Assembly: GCA_963839925.1 (NCBI GenBank)
Contig: CAWIWV010000001.1
Span: forward strand, 1,736,001 to 1,800,000
Source of the DNA: Bog-756 sp963839925
Lineage (GTDB): Bacteria; Actinomycetota; Acidimicrobiia; Acidimicrobiales; RAAP-2
Length of the DNA: 64,000 bases
Direction of reading: 5' to 3'
Shown here: in pieces, positions 51,987 through 60,759 of the stretch
Position numbering within the stretch: the stretch's first letter is position 1
Layout of the letters: each line of letters opens with the position of its first letter
Position numbers and translations under genes: made by a program
The notes under the pieces: model-generated
The model's input: the letters and a program-made list of their open reading frames with translations, nothing else
What the model was told of the DNA's origin: nothing
Databases searched by the model: none

Positions 51987-52777
51987 CAGGTTCCCCTCTC
52001 GGTCTCGAACATGCTCCGATCGCCACGAGCGGCCATCACCTGCTCGACCGCGGCGAGCGCTCCGTCGGCAGGTCCACTGTAAGCGACGGACCCGTGCTCG
52101 AGAACGACCGCGGAGGTCGCGAGGTCGAGCACCCGGTCGACTTGTTGCTCGACGATGAGCAGTGCCGTTCCCGCTTCGTTGATCTTGCGCAGCCCGTCGT
52201 AGACGACGTCGATCACCACCGGCGCGAGGCCGAGGGAGATCTCGTCCGCGACCAGCAGGCTCGGCGGCAGCACCAATACCTTGGCCAGCGAGAGCATGCG
52301 CTGTTCGCCACCTGACAGGGTCCCACCCGCCTGTTTGCGCCGCTCCCCGAGCACCGGGAACGCCTCGTAGGCCCGGGCGAGCGCGTCGGGGACGCACTTG
52401 CGTCCCCCCCGCTGGCGGAACACCAGCTTGAGGTTCTCCTCGACGGTCAGGCTGGCGAACACCCCTCGGCCCTCGGGAACGTGGGCGGTGCCGGCTCGAG
52501 CGATCTTGTATGCGGGGAGGCCGGTGATATCCCTCCCCGACAGGCGGATGCTCCCTGCGGTACTGGCCAGCAGGCCGGTGATCACCCGGGCGACCGTCGA
52601 CTTGCCGGCGCCGTTGGAGCCGATGAGGGCGGTCATGCCCCGAGCGGGCACCTCGAAGTTGACATCGAAGAGGGCGCGGTACGGCCCGTAGCTCGCACTC
52701 ACGTGCTCGACCTGCAACGCCGGCGCGTCTCCGTTGGCCGGGTCGCCGGCCGCCCGCTGCCGGGTCGCCGTTCTCAT
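51986..52777 (-). CDS. Branched-chain-type ABC transporter ATP-binding protein (LivF-like)
   Basis: A 263-residue ATPase: Walker A GSNGAGKST, Q-loop in HVPEGRGVFASLTVEENL, signature LSGGEQRML, Walker B LLVADEISLGLAP. Overlaps LivG by 4 nt and the thiolase by one base. Paired with the LivG and fused permease below it to form the importer of the binding protein at 55627. Confidence 0.9.
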   Translation of the reverse strand: MRTATRQRAAGDPANGDAPALQVEHVSASYGPYRALFDVNFEVPARGMTALIGSNGAGKSTVARVITGLLASTAGSIRLSGRDITGLPAYKIARAGTAHVPEGRGVFASLTVEENLKLVFRQRGGRKCVPDALARAYEAFPVLGERRKQAGGTLSGGEQRMLSLAKVLVLPPSLLVADEISLGLAPVVIDVVYDGLRKINEAGTALLIVEQQVDRVLDLATSAVVLEHGSVAYSGPADGALAAVEQVMAARGDRSMFETERGT

Positions 52778-53544
52778 GCGCTCAGCCCGAGGTACGCCTG
52801 GCGCACCGAAGGATCGGCCATCACCTCGTCGAACTGGCCGGCAGCGATCACTGCGCCGAGGTTCATCACGATCGTGCGGTCGACCACCGACCCGACCATG
52901 CCGAGGTCGTGCTCGACGAGTAGGACGGCCATCCCGCGTTCACGCTGGAGCATCCGCAGCACCTGCGCCAGCTCACGGGTCTCTTGGACATCGAGGCCCG
53001 ACGACGGTTCGTCGGCGAGCAGGAGGACCGGCTCGGCAACCAACGCCCGGGCGAGCTCCACCAGGCGGCAGAGTCCCAACCCGAGAGAGGAAACCGGGTC
53101 GTCCGCTCTCGATTCGATGCCGACCAGCTCGAGCACGTCGTTCACCCGCTTGCGTTCCGCCGGCGTCGGAGCGCTGCGGTTGAGCAGGTCCTTCCAGATG
53201 CTGCCCTCGCGATGGCGCGCCCGGTCGGCGACCATCAGGTGATCGCGCACGCTCATGTCGGGAAAGACCTCCACCCGCTGATAGGTGCGACCGATGCCGA
53301 GGCGTGCCCGCTTGTAGGTGGGAATGCCGAGGATCTGCTGCCCGGCCAACTCGATCGTCCCTCGTTCGGGCTGGAGTTGACCGCAGATGCAGTTGAACAG
53401 CGTCGTCTTGCCGGCGCCGTTGGGACCGACCAGCCCGACGCTCTCCCCCGCCTCGAGTTCGAAGCACACGCTCTCGACGGCAGTGATCCCACCGAAGACT
53501 TTTGACACCTGATCGACTTTGAGGAGGGGACGGTGCTCAGCCAT
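52774..53544 (-). CDS. Branched-chain-type ABC transporter ATP-binding protein (LivG-like)
   Basis: A 256-residue ATPase: Walker A GPNGAGKTT, Q-loop TYQRVEVFPDMSV, a signature variant SLGLGLCRLVELA rather than LSGGQ, Walker B LLLADEPSSGLD, H-loop VEHD. ATG 53544 lies 7 nt inside the permease end; the longer frame to 53853 is a shadow of the permease. LivG/LivF heterodimer is expected. Confidence 0.9.
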   Translation of the reverse strand: MAEHRPLLKVDQVSKVFGGITAVESVCFELEAGESVGLVGPNGAGKTTLFNCICGQLQPERGTIELAGQQILGIPTYKRARLGIGRTYQRVEVFPDMSVRDHLMVADRARHREGSIWKDLLNRSAPTPAERKRVNDVLELVGIESRADDPVSSLGLGLCRLVELARALVAEPVLLLADEPSSGLDVQETRELAQVLRMLQRERGMAVLLVEHDLGMVGSVVDRTIVMNLGAVIAAGQFDEVMADPSVRQAYLGLSA

Positions 53545-55585
53545 GGTCGCGTACCACCGAGTCGGAATCGGCGTCACCGGCGAGCAGAGTCCCGCCCCCT
53601 GCCGCACCGCCGGCCCCTGCTCCGACCAGGGCCGGCCCACCACCGACGGGTGGAACGTCCCGGAACACCAGACGCTCCATGCGCTGGGTCCACCGACGTT
53701 TCTGGAACTCGAGGATCCCCTCGGGGTGGGCGGCGTAGGTGAAGGCTCCGAACGCGAACAACACGAAGACCAGGCTGGTGCCGCCGAACCGGGCGGGCAG
53801 ATAGGTGAGCAGTTGTTGGATGACCACGAAACCGAACCCGGCGTTGATCGCACCTTCCACCGTGCTCACCCCGGTCGTCACCACGATGACCACGAAGGCG
53901 AGCGAGAACTCGTAGTTGAACGCCGCACCGCTGACCGACTGGGTCTGAATGGTCAACAAGGTGCCGCCGAGCCCGGCGACGACCCCCGACAACGCGAAGA
54001 TCAACACCCGTTGCCAGGTCAGGTTGATGCCGAGGCCGGCCGCGGCGGTCTCGCTGCCCCTCATCGCCGACAGGTACCTTCCTGTCGTGCCGCGTCGTAG
54101 CGCCAGCACGCCCCCGATACAGATCAGGAGCACGACCATCGCCATGACGAAGTAGGCGTGGCCGTCGGGATTGAGGATGCCGAGGCCGACCCATTTCGGT
54201 TCGATGCTCAGTGGTGCGCCGTTGCTGGTCGACACCTGCGGGAAGACGGCACTGTCGAAGAAGAGCGCCGCGGCGAGGGTCATGAGGGCGAGGCCCAGGC
54301 CGCGCAGCCGAAGGGACATCACGGCGAGCACGACGGCGACCGCCCCGGCGAGCAGCGCGCCGACCAGCCCACCGACCAGGAGGCTGAAGCCGAAATGGCT
54401 CGCCAGCTGCGCGGCAGTGAACGCCCCCACCCCGGCCAGCATCGCCTGGCACAAGGAAAGCTGGCCCCCCATGCCGGTGATCAGGGTGATCGAGAGGAAG
54501 AGGACAGAGAACGCGAGCCCGGAGTTGAACACGTTCTCCCACACCTTGGGCATCCAGGTGAGCATCGAGACGATGAATGCTCCGAGCAGGATGTACCACG
54601 CCACCCGGATGATCCGATCCATCTGTGGGGCCCGCAGCGCGGCCGTCGTCGGCGGGGTCGGCGGATCGACCGATGCGAGCGGGTCGGTGGTCTCGCCCAG
54701 CGACCGCAAGCCGGGAACCAGGAGGAGCGCGGCGATCAGCACCACGAACGGCAACGACGCGAGTGTGGCCGAGAACCACACGCTGTCCGGTGGGAGGTAA
54801 CCCTGGAGCACGGTGTCGGCCACCCCCATCAGGATGCCCACGAGCGCAGCGATGGGCATCGACCGGAGGACGGCCCACGCTGCTGCGGCGAAAGCAGCGA
54901 CGACCAGGGTTGCATAATCAGATGATTGGAGCTGGCCGTAGAGCGGGGCGAGCATGACGCCGGCCAGACCGGCCATGAAGCTCGAGATCCCCCAGGCCGC
55001 CGCCACCACCCGCCCGGAGTTGACGCCGTCGAGCTGGACCAATCGGCGGCTCTCCACCGATCCTCGCATCTGCAGTCCGAGCGGGGTGAGCCGCATGAGG
55101 ATCACCAGCCCCAGGAGGACCACCGCGGTCACCACCATCGGGCTCAGGTCGATCCCGTTGATCGGTGTGCGGGCCACCCGGAAGTAGACCGTGTCCGGAT
55201 TGAACAAGATGCTCGGGGGGTTGTACTGGTTGTTGTTTCCGAACAGGACCGGGATCAGCGACGGAATCCCGACGAAGAGGGTGATCCCGGTGACCAGCTT
55301 CGCCGTGGTGTTGGAGTTGGGGATCTTCCGGAACAGGAACCGGTCGAAGACCAACCCGAGGGCGGGGGCGAGCAGCACCACCGACAGGATGAAGGCGAGC
55401 AGCACCGACATGTGCTCGTTCTGGACGAGCAGGGTGAAGATGAACGCCGAGACGTAGGCCTGGGCCCCGAACGCGAAGTTGAACACGCCGGTCGCCTGGT
55501 AGGTGAGGACCAAGCCCACCGCCACCATGGCGTACGTGCAGCCATAGGGAATTCCGGGGATGGCGAAGCCGAGGAAGTTCTCCAC
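53537..55585 (-). CDS. Fused LivH-LivM branched-chain-type ABC permease
   Basis: A 682-residue fusion: LivH part (about 1-300; PGIPYGCTYAMVAVGLVLTYQATGVFNFAFGAQAYV) and LivM part (about 330-650; FSVLFLSITLITGMGGQLSLCQAMLAGVGAF, with the docking loop LSAMRGSETAAAGLGINL). Like the permease at 16607, both subunits are one chain, so the fusion is a shared trait of this genome. It is between the binding-protein gene (41 nt upstream) and LivG. Confidence 0.9.
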   Translation of the reverse strand: MENFLGFAIPGIPYGCTYAMVAVGLVLTYQATGVFNFAFGAQAYVSAFIFTLLVQNEHMSVLLAFILSVVLLAPALGLVFDRFLFRKIPNSNTTAKLVTGITLFVGIPSLIPVLFGNNNQYNPPSILFNPDTVYFRVARTPINGIDLSPMVVTAVVLLGLVILMRLTPLGLQMRGSVESRRLVQLDGVNSGRVVAAAWGISSFMAGLAGVMLAPLYGQLQSSDYATLVVAAFAAAAWAVLRSMPIAALVGILMGVADTVLQGYLPPDSVWFSATLASLPFVVLIAALLLVPGLRSLGETTDPLASVDPPTPPTTAALRAPQMDRIIRVAWYILLGAFIVSMLTWMPKVWENVFNSGLAFSVLFLSITLITGMGGQLSLCQAMLAGVGAFTAAQLASHFGFSLLVGGLVGALLAGAVAVVLAVMSLRLRGLGLALMTLAAALFFDSAVFPQVSTSNGAPLSIEPKWVGLGILNPDGHAYFVMAMVVLLICIGGVLALRRGTTGRYLSAMRGSETAAAGLGINLTWQRVLIFALSGVVAGLGGTLLTIQTQSVSGAAFNYEFSLAFVVIVVTTGVSTVEGAINAGFGFVVIQQLLTYLPARFGGTSLVFVLFAFGAFTYAAHPEGILEFQKRRWTQRMERLVFRDVPPVGGGPALVGAGAGGAAGGGTLLAGDADSDSVVRDHG

Positions 55586-55626
55586 TCCTATGCCGGTCCC
55601 CTACCCGATTCCGGCGATGGTCGGGG

Positions 55627-56973
55627 TCATGTCCCCGGGGTTCCGGCGGGCGGCGCCACCGGCTTCGTGTCATTTGCGTTCGGCCCCACGCAGACGAAGA
55701 CCTGCTTGCCCTTTCCGAACACGGGCACGAACTTGCCCTTCTCGACCTTCACGAATGCGGTGCACGTGGGGTAGACGGTCGTCGTGTGCGCGCTCTCCCA
55801 GTAGGTCACCGTGGTCGTCCCCCCGGCGGTGAAGGTCGGGATGTGATTGGTGATGTTGATCAGGTTGGCCTGGGTGAGGTTGTTGCCCGCCTGTTTGACG
55901 GCTTGGGCGAAGAGCGCTGCCGACTGCCAACCTTGTTGCGCGACGCCGTTGAAGGTGAAGCCGGGCGAGTACTTGTTCATCGCCGCGATATAGGTCTTCT
56001 GGGCGGGGTAGGTGTCTCCGAAGCGCCCGCCGGCGGCCTCGTAGGGCACGTTCCCGTTGAGGTTGAAGTAGACGCCGTTCATCAGGCTGGCGTACTGCTT
56101 GAGGAGGGACTCGTCGTAGCCGTTCAGCCACAGCTGGTGGATGTTCAGCCCGTACTGCTGGATCGCCCTCGCCATGGTGATGTTGTCCGATTCCTGCATG
56201 CAGCTGAGGACGAACTGGGTGCCGGTCTGCTGCATCCGCTGGACCGCCGAGGAGTAGTTGCCGTCGAGCTGGGCACCGAGGTCCTCGTAGGTCACGTCGA
56301 ACCCGGCCTTGCCGAGATCGCCGGCGGCGGTGTTGCACGCGTCGTACGACGAGCTGATCGCCGACCCGTAGCTGATCACCGCAACCTTCTTGTCGCCCAA
56401 CTTGTTCATGACGTAGGCGTACACCGGGGAGCCGGCGTGATAGTTCTGGACCGATCCCCCCGCGGCGAACAGGTTGTTCGGACCCTGCCAGTTGCCGCTC
56501 ACGTTGTAGCCGTAGGTGGGCGTGTGGGTCTCGACGAAGTAGTTCGGAGTGAACCAGTACGACGCGACGAACACTGCGAAGACATGGTCCTGGTCGATCA
56601 GGGTGTGGGTGGCCTGGGTGAACTGGGTCGACTGGCCGCCGTCGTCGAGGTTGTAGGAGAGATACAGCTTGCGACCGTTGATCCCGCCCTCCGCGTTGAT
56701 CATGTCGAAGTAGGCCTGGATCCCCGGGGAGAGTCCGTCGAAGTCGGAAGCGATGGCTCCGGTGCGGGTCGAGATGGCCCCCACGTTGATGGCCGTCTTG
56801 GTGACCCCGGGTGAACTCGCCGTGCCAGCGCTGGTCGTTGTCGGCGACGAGTTGCTCGAAGTAGTGGTCGTCGTGCTCGAAGTGCTCGGCGACGACGAGC
56901 ACGCCGCGGCAATGATCGCGACGCCGGCCACTGCCAAACCAGCCCGGATCCAGCTCCCCCGATTTCTACCCAT
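55627..56973 (-). CDS. Branched-chain-type ABC transporter substrate-binding lipoprotein
   Basis: A 448-residue periplasmic-type binding protein (Peripla_BP_6): lipobox AAAC (Cys25), a Ser/Thr-rich linker, INVGAISTRTGAIASDFDGLSPGIQAYFDMINAEGGINGRKL (first lobe), and a second lobe with VAVISYGSAISSSYDAC. ATG 56973 follows GGAAGGG at 6 nt. First gene of an importer operon with a candidate promoter upstream. In this family substrates include amino acids, short acids, amides and steroids or lipids; the downstream thiolase favours a compound broken down through CoA esters. Confidence 0.9.
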   Translation of the reverse strand: MGRNRGSWIRAGLAVAGVAIIAAACSSSPSTSSTTTTTSSNSSPTTTSAGTASSPGVTKTAINVGAISTRTGAIASDFDGLSPGIQAYFDMINAEGGINGRKLYLSYNLDDGGQSTQFTQATHTLIDQDHVFAVFVASYWFTPNYFVETHTPTYGYNVSGNWQGPNNLFAAGGSVQNYHAGSPVYAYVMNKLGDKKVAVISYGSAISSSYDACNTAAGDLGKAGFDVTYEDLGAQLDGNYSSAVQRMQQTGTQFVLSCMQESDNITMARAIQQYGLNIHQLWLNGYDESLLKQYASLMNGVYFNLNGNVPYEAAGGRFGDTYPAQKTYIAAMNKYSPGFTFNGVAQQGWQSAALFAQAVKQAGNNLTQANLINITNHIPTFTAGGTTTVTYWESAHTTTVYPTCTAFVKVEKGKFVPVFGKGKQVFVCVGPNANDTKPVAPPAGTPGT

Positions 56974-57025
56974 AGCCACCCTTCCCTTGGTACGCGGTCC
57001 CCCGAACGCCAATACCGAGGCCAGT

Positions 57026-57054
57026 TCTTATGACACGGATGTTAGTGATGTCAA
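57026..57054 (-). promoter_or_regulatory. Sigma-70-like promoter for the importer operon
   Basis: On the minus strand TTGACA (57049-57054) and ATAAGA (57026-57031) are separated by 17 nt. Transcription would start about 45-50 nt before the binding-protein ATG. The -35 is a perfect consensus. Confidence 0.55.
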
Positions 57055-57114
57055 TACCGGGGGCCCTTTTCCCAGCGAAACGGCGACACCACCTACCCCA
57101 GGGACACGCCGTTT

Positions 57115-58800
57115 TCAACCGAGAAACTGCCTCCGACGGTCGAATTCGCGCAGCGCGCGCACCTCGGTCATGGTGACCGGGCTCAGGTCGGCGACGTCGC
57201 GGACGACCTCGGGTTCCCACCCGCACGAGTCGATCATGTCCCTGACTCTCGCGTCGAGCGGGGCAGGGCCGGCGGGAACGGCCACCACCTGGAACCTTCC
57301 GTCGATCCGACGGAGGATGCCGCGGTCGGTCACCACGCTGGTCACCCGCTCCCCCGGGGCGGTGATGTAGCCGGCGACCGCGGGCAGGCGCTGGGGTCGA
57401 CCGAGGGTCACCACCACGGTCGCCGCCGCCCGGGTCACCACGTCGTTGGCTCCGCCCGAACCGACCAGAAATCGTCCGTCACCGAGTCTGGTGGAGTTGA
57501 GGTTCCCTCGGCTGTCGACCTCGGCCGCCCCCACACAACCGACGACGGTTGTCCCTGGACCACCGACCACCATCCCGAGCACGGTAGAGGCGTCGGACAG
57601 CGAAGTGGTCCTCGGAAAGACCCGGTGGTTGAAGATGTAGGGGTCTGCCGGGGTCGGCGTGTAGTCCCAGAGCCCGAGCTCGGCGGTCAGGACCACCGGC
57701 TCACCGGCAGCCTGAAGGCGGGCGACCGCCACCCACGCGGCGAGGTTCGCCACACCCGCTCCCGCCAGCACCGCGTCGGCCGAATGGGCAGGCACCACCG
57801 CTTCGACCTCGCGGGCACCCAGCGCGGCCGCCACCTCCCAGTCGCTGATCGGGTCGTCGGCTGGGAGCGGGTGCGCCTCGGCATCGCGACGCCAGGAGTC
57901 CGGATCGGACAGGAGTCGGAGACCGATGAGGCGGTCGTCGCCGAGCCCCTTCAGATAGGTCGAGTGGTCGGGCGGGTCGAGCAGATGCTCGCGGGCCCAC
58001 CCGTCGAAGTCACCCCGTGCGGCGGCCGCTGCGTCGATCCAGAAGGGAATGTCTTCGCCGTAGCCGGCAACCGGCAGGCCAGGGGCGTAACACCCACCGG
58101 GATGGGCACCGAAGGGTGCCTCGACCACAGCGAGCACCCGGTGTGCGGGGATTCGCACCCGATGGCCGAGCTCCTCGAGGTCGGGGACGATGCTCTCGAC
58201 GGTTGCGATCACCCCTCGGCGGGCGGCCCATGCGCCCCAGGTCCCTTCGAGCAGGGGCTCGGAGATGGCCAGGTTCCCGTGCGGGTCGGAGAGCGCTGCG
58301 TGACAGAGGGCGACATCGGGCACCAGCGGCGCGAGAAGTCCGACCGGCCCGAATGCCGAGTCGACCACGGAGAACGCGTCGTTCGTCGCGAGGTCGGAGC
58401 CAACGGCGGAGCCGGTCACCACCGCGGGCAAACCGCGGGCGCCCGCCTCGAGGCGCTGGGCGAGGGTCAGGATCGACCAGTGCTCCACCTCCACCTCGCC
58501 CGATTCGTACGCTCGCTTGAAGATCGGGTTCGGCGCATAGGTCGGGAAGCTGTTTCCCGAATAGGCAGTGATCACGTTCCGGAGCATCCCGCCACGGAAG
58601 AACAGCGCACTCAGCGCGCCGAGACTGCTCATCACCAGGGTGAATCCTGGATCGGTTCCCCAAAACTGCCTGGCCATCTCGCGGGCGGCGGCGGTCCACC
58701 GGCTGTGGCCGAGCATGACGTGGACCGAGTCGCCCGGACGGATGTTCCGTTCGATCGCGTCGCTCAGGTCGACGGCGACCTCGGTCAACGTCGCATCCAC
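57115..58800 (-). CDS. Fused two-domain CoA-transferase
   Basis: About 561 residues from GTG 58800. The N-terminal half (LTEVAVDLSDAIERNIRPGDSVHVMLGHSRWTAAAREMARQFWG) resembles the alpha subunit of glutaconate/IpdA-type CoA-transferases, the C-terminal half (from about residue 290) the beta subunit (EVEAVVPAHSADAVLAGAGVANLAAWVAVARLQA, TAELGLWDY with a possible catalytic Glu, VDSRGNLNSTRLGDGRFLVGSGGANDV). The usual two chains are one here. ATG 58887 is an in-frame alternative but leaves only 9 bp to the divergent gene and places the start across the palindrome at 58817. Substrate unknown; IpdAB-like ring-opening CoA hydrolysis is one possibility. Confidence 0.75.
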   Translation of the reverse strand: MDATLTEVAVDLSDAIERNIRPGDSVHVMLGHSRWTAAAREMARQFWGTDPGFTLVMSSLGALSALFFRGGMLRNVITAYSGNSFPTYAPNPIFKRAYESGEVEVEHWSILTLAQRLEAGARGLPAVVTGSAVGSDLATNDAFSVVDSAFGPVGLLAPLVPDVALCHAALSDPHGNLAISEPLLEGTWGAWAARRGVIATVESIVPDLEELGHRVRIPAHRVLAVVEAPFGAHPGGCYAPGLPVAGYGEDIPFWIDAAAAARGDFDGWAREHLLDPPDHSTYLKGLGDDRLIGLRLLSDPDSWRRDAEAHPLPADDPISDWEVAAALGAREVEAVVPAHSADAVLAGAGVANLAAWVAVARLQAAGEPVVLTAELGLWDYTPTPADPYIFNHRVFPRTTSLSDASTVLGMVVGGPGTTVVGCVGAAEVDSRGNLNSTRLGDGRFLVGSGGANDVVTRAAATVVVTLGRPQRLPAVAGYITAPGERVTSVVTDRGILRRIDGRFQVVAVPAGPAPLDARVRDMIDSCGWEPEVVRDVADLSPVTMTEVRALREFDRRRQFLG

Positions 58801-58816
58801 ATTCGGGTGAGGAGTC

Positions 58817-58831
58817 CCTGGTCTGACCAGG
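58817..58831. promoter_or_regulatory. Perfect palindrome CCTGGTC-T-GACCAGG, probable TetR operator
   Basis: A 7-1-7 perfect inverted repeat upstream of the CoA-transferase start and about 100 bp before the TetR start (58936) on the other strand; it is best read as the operator bound by that regulator and controlling both genes. Confidence 0.6.
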
Positions 58832-58935
58832 TCCGGCTCCGGCAGGCACTGGCCATTGTGTGAGGTTATCGAACCCGCAAGTACCATTCTGCGGGCATGG
58901 CCACGAACGGTGGGCACCCGACAACGAGGGCGCAA

Positions 58936-59637
58936 ATGGCAAAGAACAAGACTCGGGCAGAGCGTCTGCCCGATCTCGGAGAGGCGGCGACGCTCAGCAC
59001 GGCCGGCGAGCCCGGGGTCGCGATCGGGCTGCCGGCCAGCAAGCGCGCGCTCCGGAGCCAGGGCCGGGAGACGATGCGGAAGCTGCTCGACGCGGCGATG
59101 GTCGCGTTCGATCGTCGCGGCTTCACCGCGACCAGGGTCAACGATGTGGTGGACATCGCCAACATGTCGCACGGGACCTTCTATCTCTACTTCTCGAACA
59201 TGAGCGACCTCGTCCGGGCGCTGACCGTCGAAGTGGCGACCGACGCATCCGAGCTCTACCGCGCGCTCGACGAAGCGGGGACCTCGCTCGACGGTAAGAA
59301 CCGCGACGATCTTCGCCTCTGGATCGGCGCCTATTCGAAACTGTGGCTCCGCTATGCGCCGCTGTTCCGCTCGTGGACCGAGCTGGCTGCCGCCGACGAG
59401 GTGATGGGCAAGCGGATCCGCCGCACCCTCGGCACGATGACCGACGCCATGTCCGCGCAGATCTCTGCTGCCGGAACGACCAGTGACGTGGACCCCGACG
59501 TCGCGGGCCTTGCGGTGCTGGCCATGCTCGACCGCTTCCACTACTTCCGGGAGCTCATGGGAGATCCGGTCGACGACGAAGCGCTGGACACGCTCACCAC
59601 CATCGTCCACCGCGCCCTGTTCGCCGGCAGCGACTGA
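58936..59637 (+). CDS. TetR-family transcriptional regulator
   Basis: About 233 residues from ATG 58936, chosen because GAGGG is 5 nt upstream; ATG 58897 would add 13 residues. HTH at about residues 45-90 (GRETMRKLLDAAMVAFDRRGFTATRVNDVVDIANMSHGTFYLYFSNMSDLVRAL), then a helical ligand domain with DLRLWIGAYSKLWLRYAPLFRSWTELAAAD. It is divergent from the CoA-transferase, the likely target. A long, charged N-terminal arm precedes the HTH. Confidence 0.85.
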   Translation: MAKNKTRAERLPDLGEAATLSTAGEPGVAIGLPASKRALRSQGRETMRKLLDAAMVAFDRRGFTATRVNDVVDIANMSHGTFYLYFSNMSDLVRALTVEVATDASELYRALDEAGTSLDGKNRDDLRLWIGAYSKLWLRYAPLFRSWTELAAADEVMGKRIRRTLGTMTDAMSAQISAAGTTSDVDPDVAGLAVLAMLDRFHYFRELMGDPVDDEALDTLTTIVHRALFAGSD

Positions 59638-59692
59638 GTCCGAGCTTTTTCTCTCTTCTCTTCTTGTTCGCCGACTCCGACTGAGTCTGCCC

Positions 59693-59711
59693 CGGGAGGA
59701 TCACCCTCCCG
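59693..59711. terminator. Hairpin between convergent TetR and AllA-like genes
   Basis: CGGGAGG/CCTCCCG, 7-bp stem, 5-nt loop. A striking pyrimidine tract (CTTTTTCTCTCTTCTCTTCTTG, 59645-59666) lies upstream of it on the plus strand, which is unusual in this GC-rich DNA. Confidence 0.45.
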
Positions 59712-59730
59712 CCCGACCGCTCAGGACCGC

Positions 59731-60231
59731 TCAGTCCAAGAGGACGTCCACCCCGGAACCTTGCGCTTCGAGGTCGACCATCTCGTTGTCCTCGGCGTAG
59801 CGCAGACCCTGCACGTTGAACAAGGTCACCGACTCGGCGCCGATCGGGAACGGACCCCAGTGCCAGGTTCCGCGGCGCAGGACCAGCGATTCGAGCGGTT
59901 CCAACCGGAAGGCCCGGATCTTGTCCGCGTCACCCGGCGAGGTCATCTCGACATCTGGCGGCGCGACGACCACCACGGCCGGCACGTCCATGGACATCAA
60001 GGTCTGAGTGTGGGTGGCGTGCCGATAGAGCATCTGACAGCGGAGGCCTTCAGGAATTTGCGGAACCTCGTCGCGACGGTGCCCGATCAGGTTGACGTGC
60101 GGATCGCCCCAGGTGAACTCGAGCACTTCGACACCGTCCTTCGGATCGGTGTCGGCGACCGGTAGCCAACCGAAGGGCATCCACGCTTCGGCGGTCAATG
60201 GCTCCGGTGTGATCCGACGAACCTCTGCCAT
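59731..60231 (-). CDS. Ureidoglycolate lyase (AllA)-fold protein
   Basis: A 166-residue beta-barrel protein. The pattern RRITPEPLTAEAWMPFGWL near the start, HRRDEVPQIPEGL, and PLESLVLRRGTWHWGPFPIG resembles ureidoglycolate lyase and related small cupin-like proteins; the acidic and His residues of the active site region are partly seen (GTWHW). No allantoin genes are near, so a different substrate is likely. ATG 60231 opens the domain. It is divergent from a cupin gene. Confidence 0.65.
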   Translation of the reverse strand: MAEVRRITPEPLTAEAWMPFGWLPVADTDPKDGVEVLEFTWGDPHVNLIGHRRDEVPQIPEGLRCQMLYRHATHTQTLMSMDVPAVVVVAPPDVEMTSPGDADKIRAFRLEPLESLVLRRGTWHWGPFPIGAESVTLFNVQGLRYAEDNEMVDLEAQGSGVDVLLD

Positions 60232-60347
60232 GATCCACGCTCCCGAACGGTTCGATGTGCGGCCCAACCTAACATCGGCACCAGCGGCCGAGATGCACGA
60301 TCGCCGGCAGTCGGGCCATGATCGCGATCGACAGAGGAGGACAAGAG

Positions 60348-60737
60348 ATGGCGATGGACGTACGAAACATCGAAGAGGTTGCTCCGGTCGTCGAGCACAA
60401 CGGCACGGTGCCGGTGTGGTGGATGGTCAACTCACGCGAGATGAAGGACGCGACCGACGGAGGCTTTCTGGAGCTGGTGAACGAGTTCGAGGTCGCGGGC
60501 GGGGGCTACGTGTTCCCTCACTCCCACCCGACCCACGAGTTCTATTACGTGCTCCGCGGCCGGGGGATCATGACCATCTCCGGCGAGGACCGCGAGATCG
60601 CCCAGGGTGACCTGGTCCACATCCCACCCGACGCGGTGCACAGCCTCAAGCCGATCACCGACCACGCACCGATCCACTGCTTCTGCTTCGCGATCGGGGT
60701 GAAGGGCTCGGGCCCGATCGACTACACGACCCACTGA
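60348..60737 (+). CDS. Small cupin-domain protein
   Basis: A 129-residue single cupin: metal ligands in motif 1 (YVFPHSHPTHEFYYVLRGRG) and motif 2 (GDLVHIPPDAVHSLKPI). The GHxHxxxxE pattern is present as HSHPTHEFYYV. SD AGGAGGA stands 8 nt before ATG 60348. It may be a small dioxygenase, isomerase or ligand-binding protein. It converges with RraA. Confidence 0.8.
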   Translation: MAMDVRNIEEVAPVVEHNGTVPVWWMVNSREMKDATDGGFLELVNEFEVAGGGYVFPHSHPTHEFYYVLRGRGIMTISGEDREIAQGDLVHIPPDAVHSLKPITDHAPIHCFCFAIGVKGSGPIDYTTH

Positions 60738-60757
60738 GGGTCGGCAGCACCGACCCT
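60737..60757. terminator. Bidirectional terminator between cupin and RraA-like genes
   Basis: AGGGTCGG/CCGACCCT, an 8-bp stem with loop CAGCA, exactly between the convergent stops (60737 and 60760). Confidence 0.7.
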
Positions 60758-60759
60758 GA

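Noticed and set aside
57115..59610. CoA-transferase frame read to 59610 (831 codons)
   Set aside because: The extra N-terminal region is antisense to the TetR gene, which has a clear HTH.
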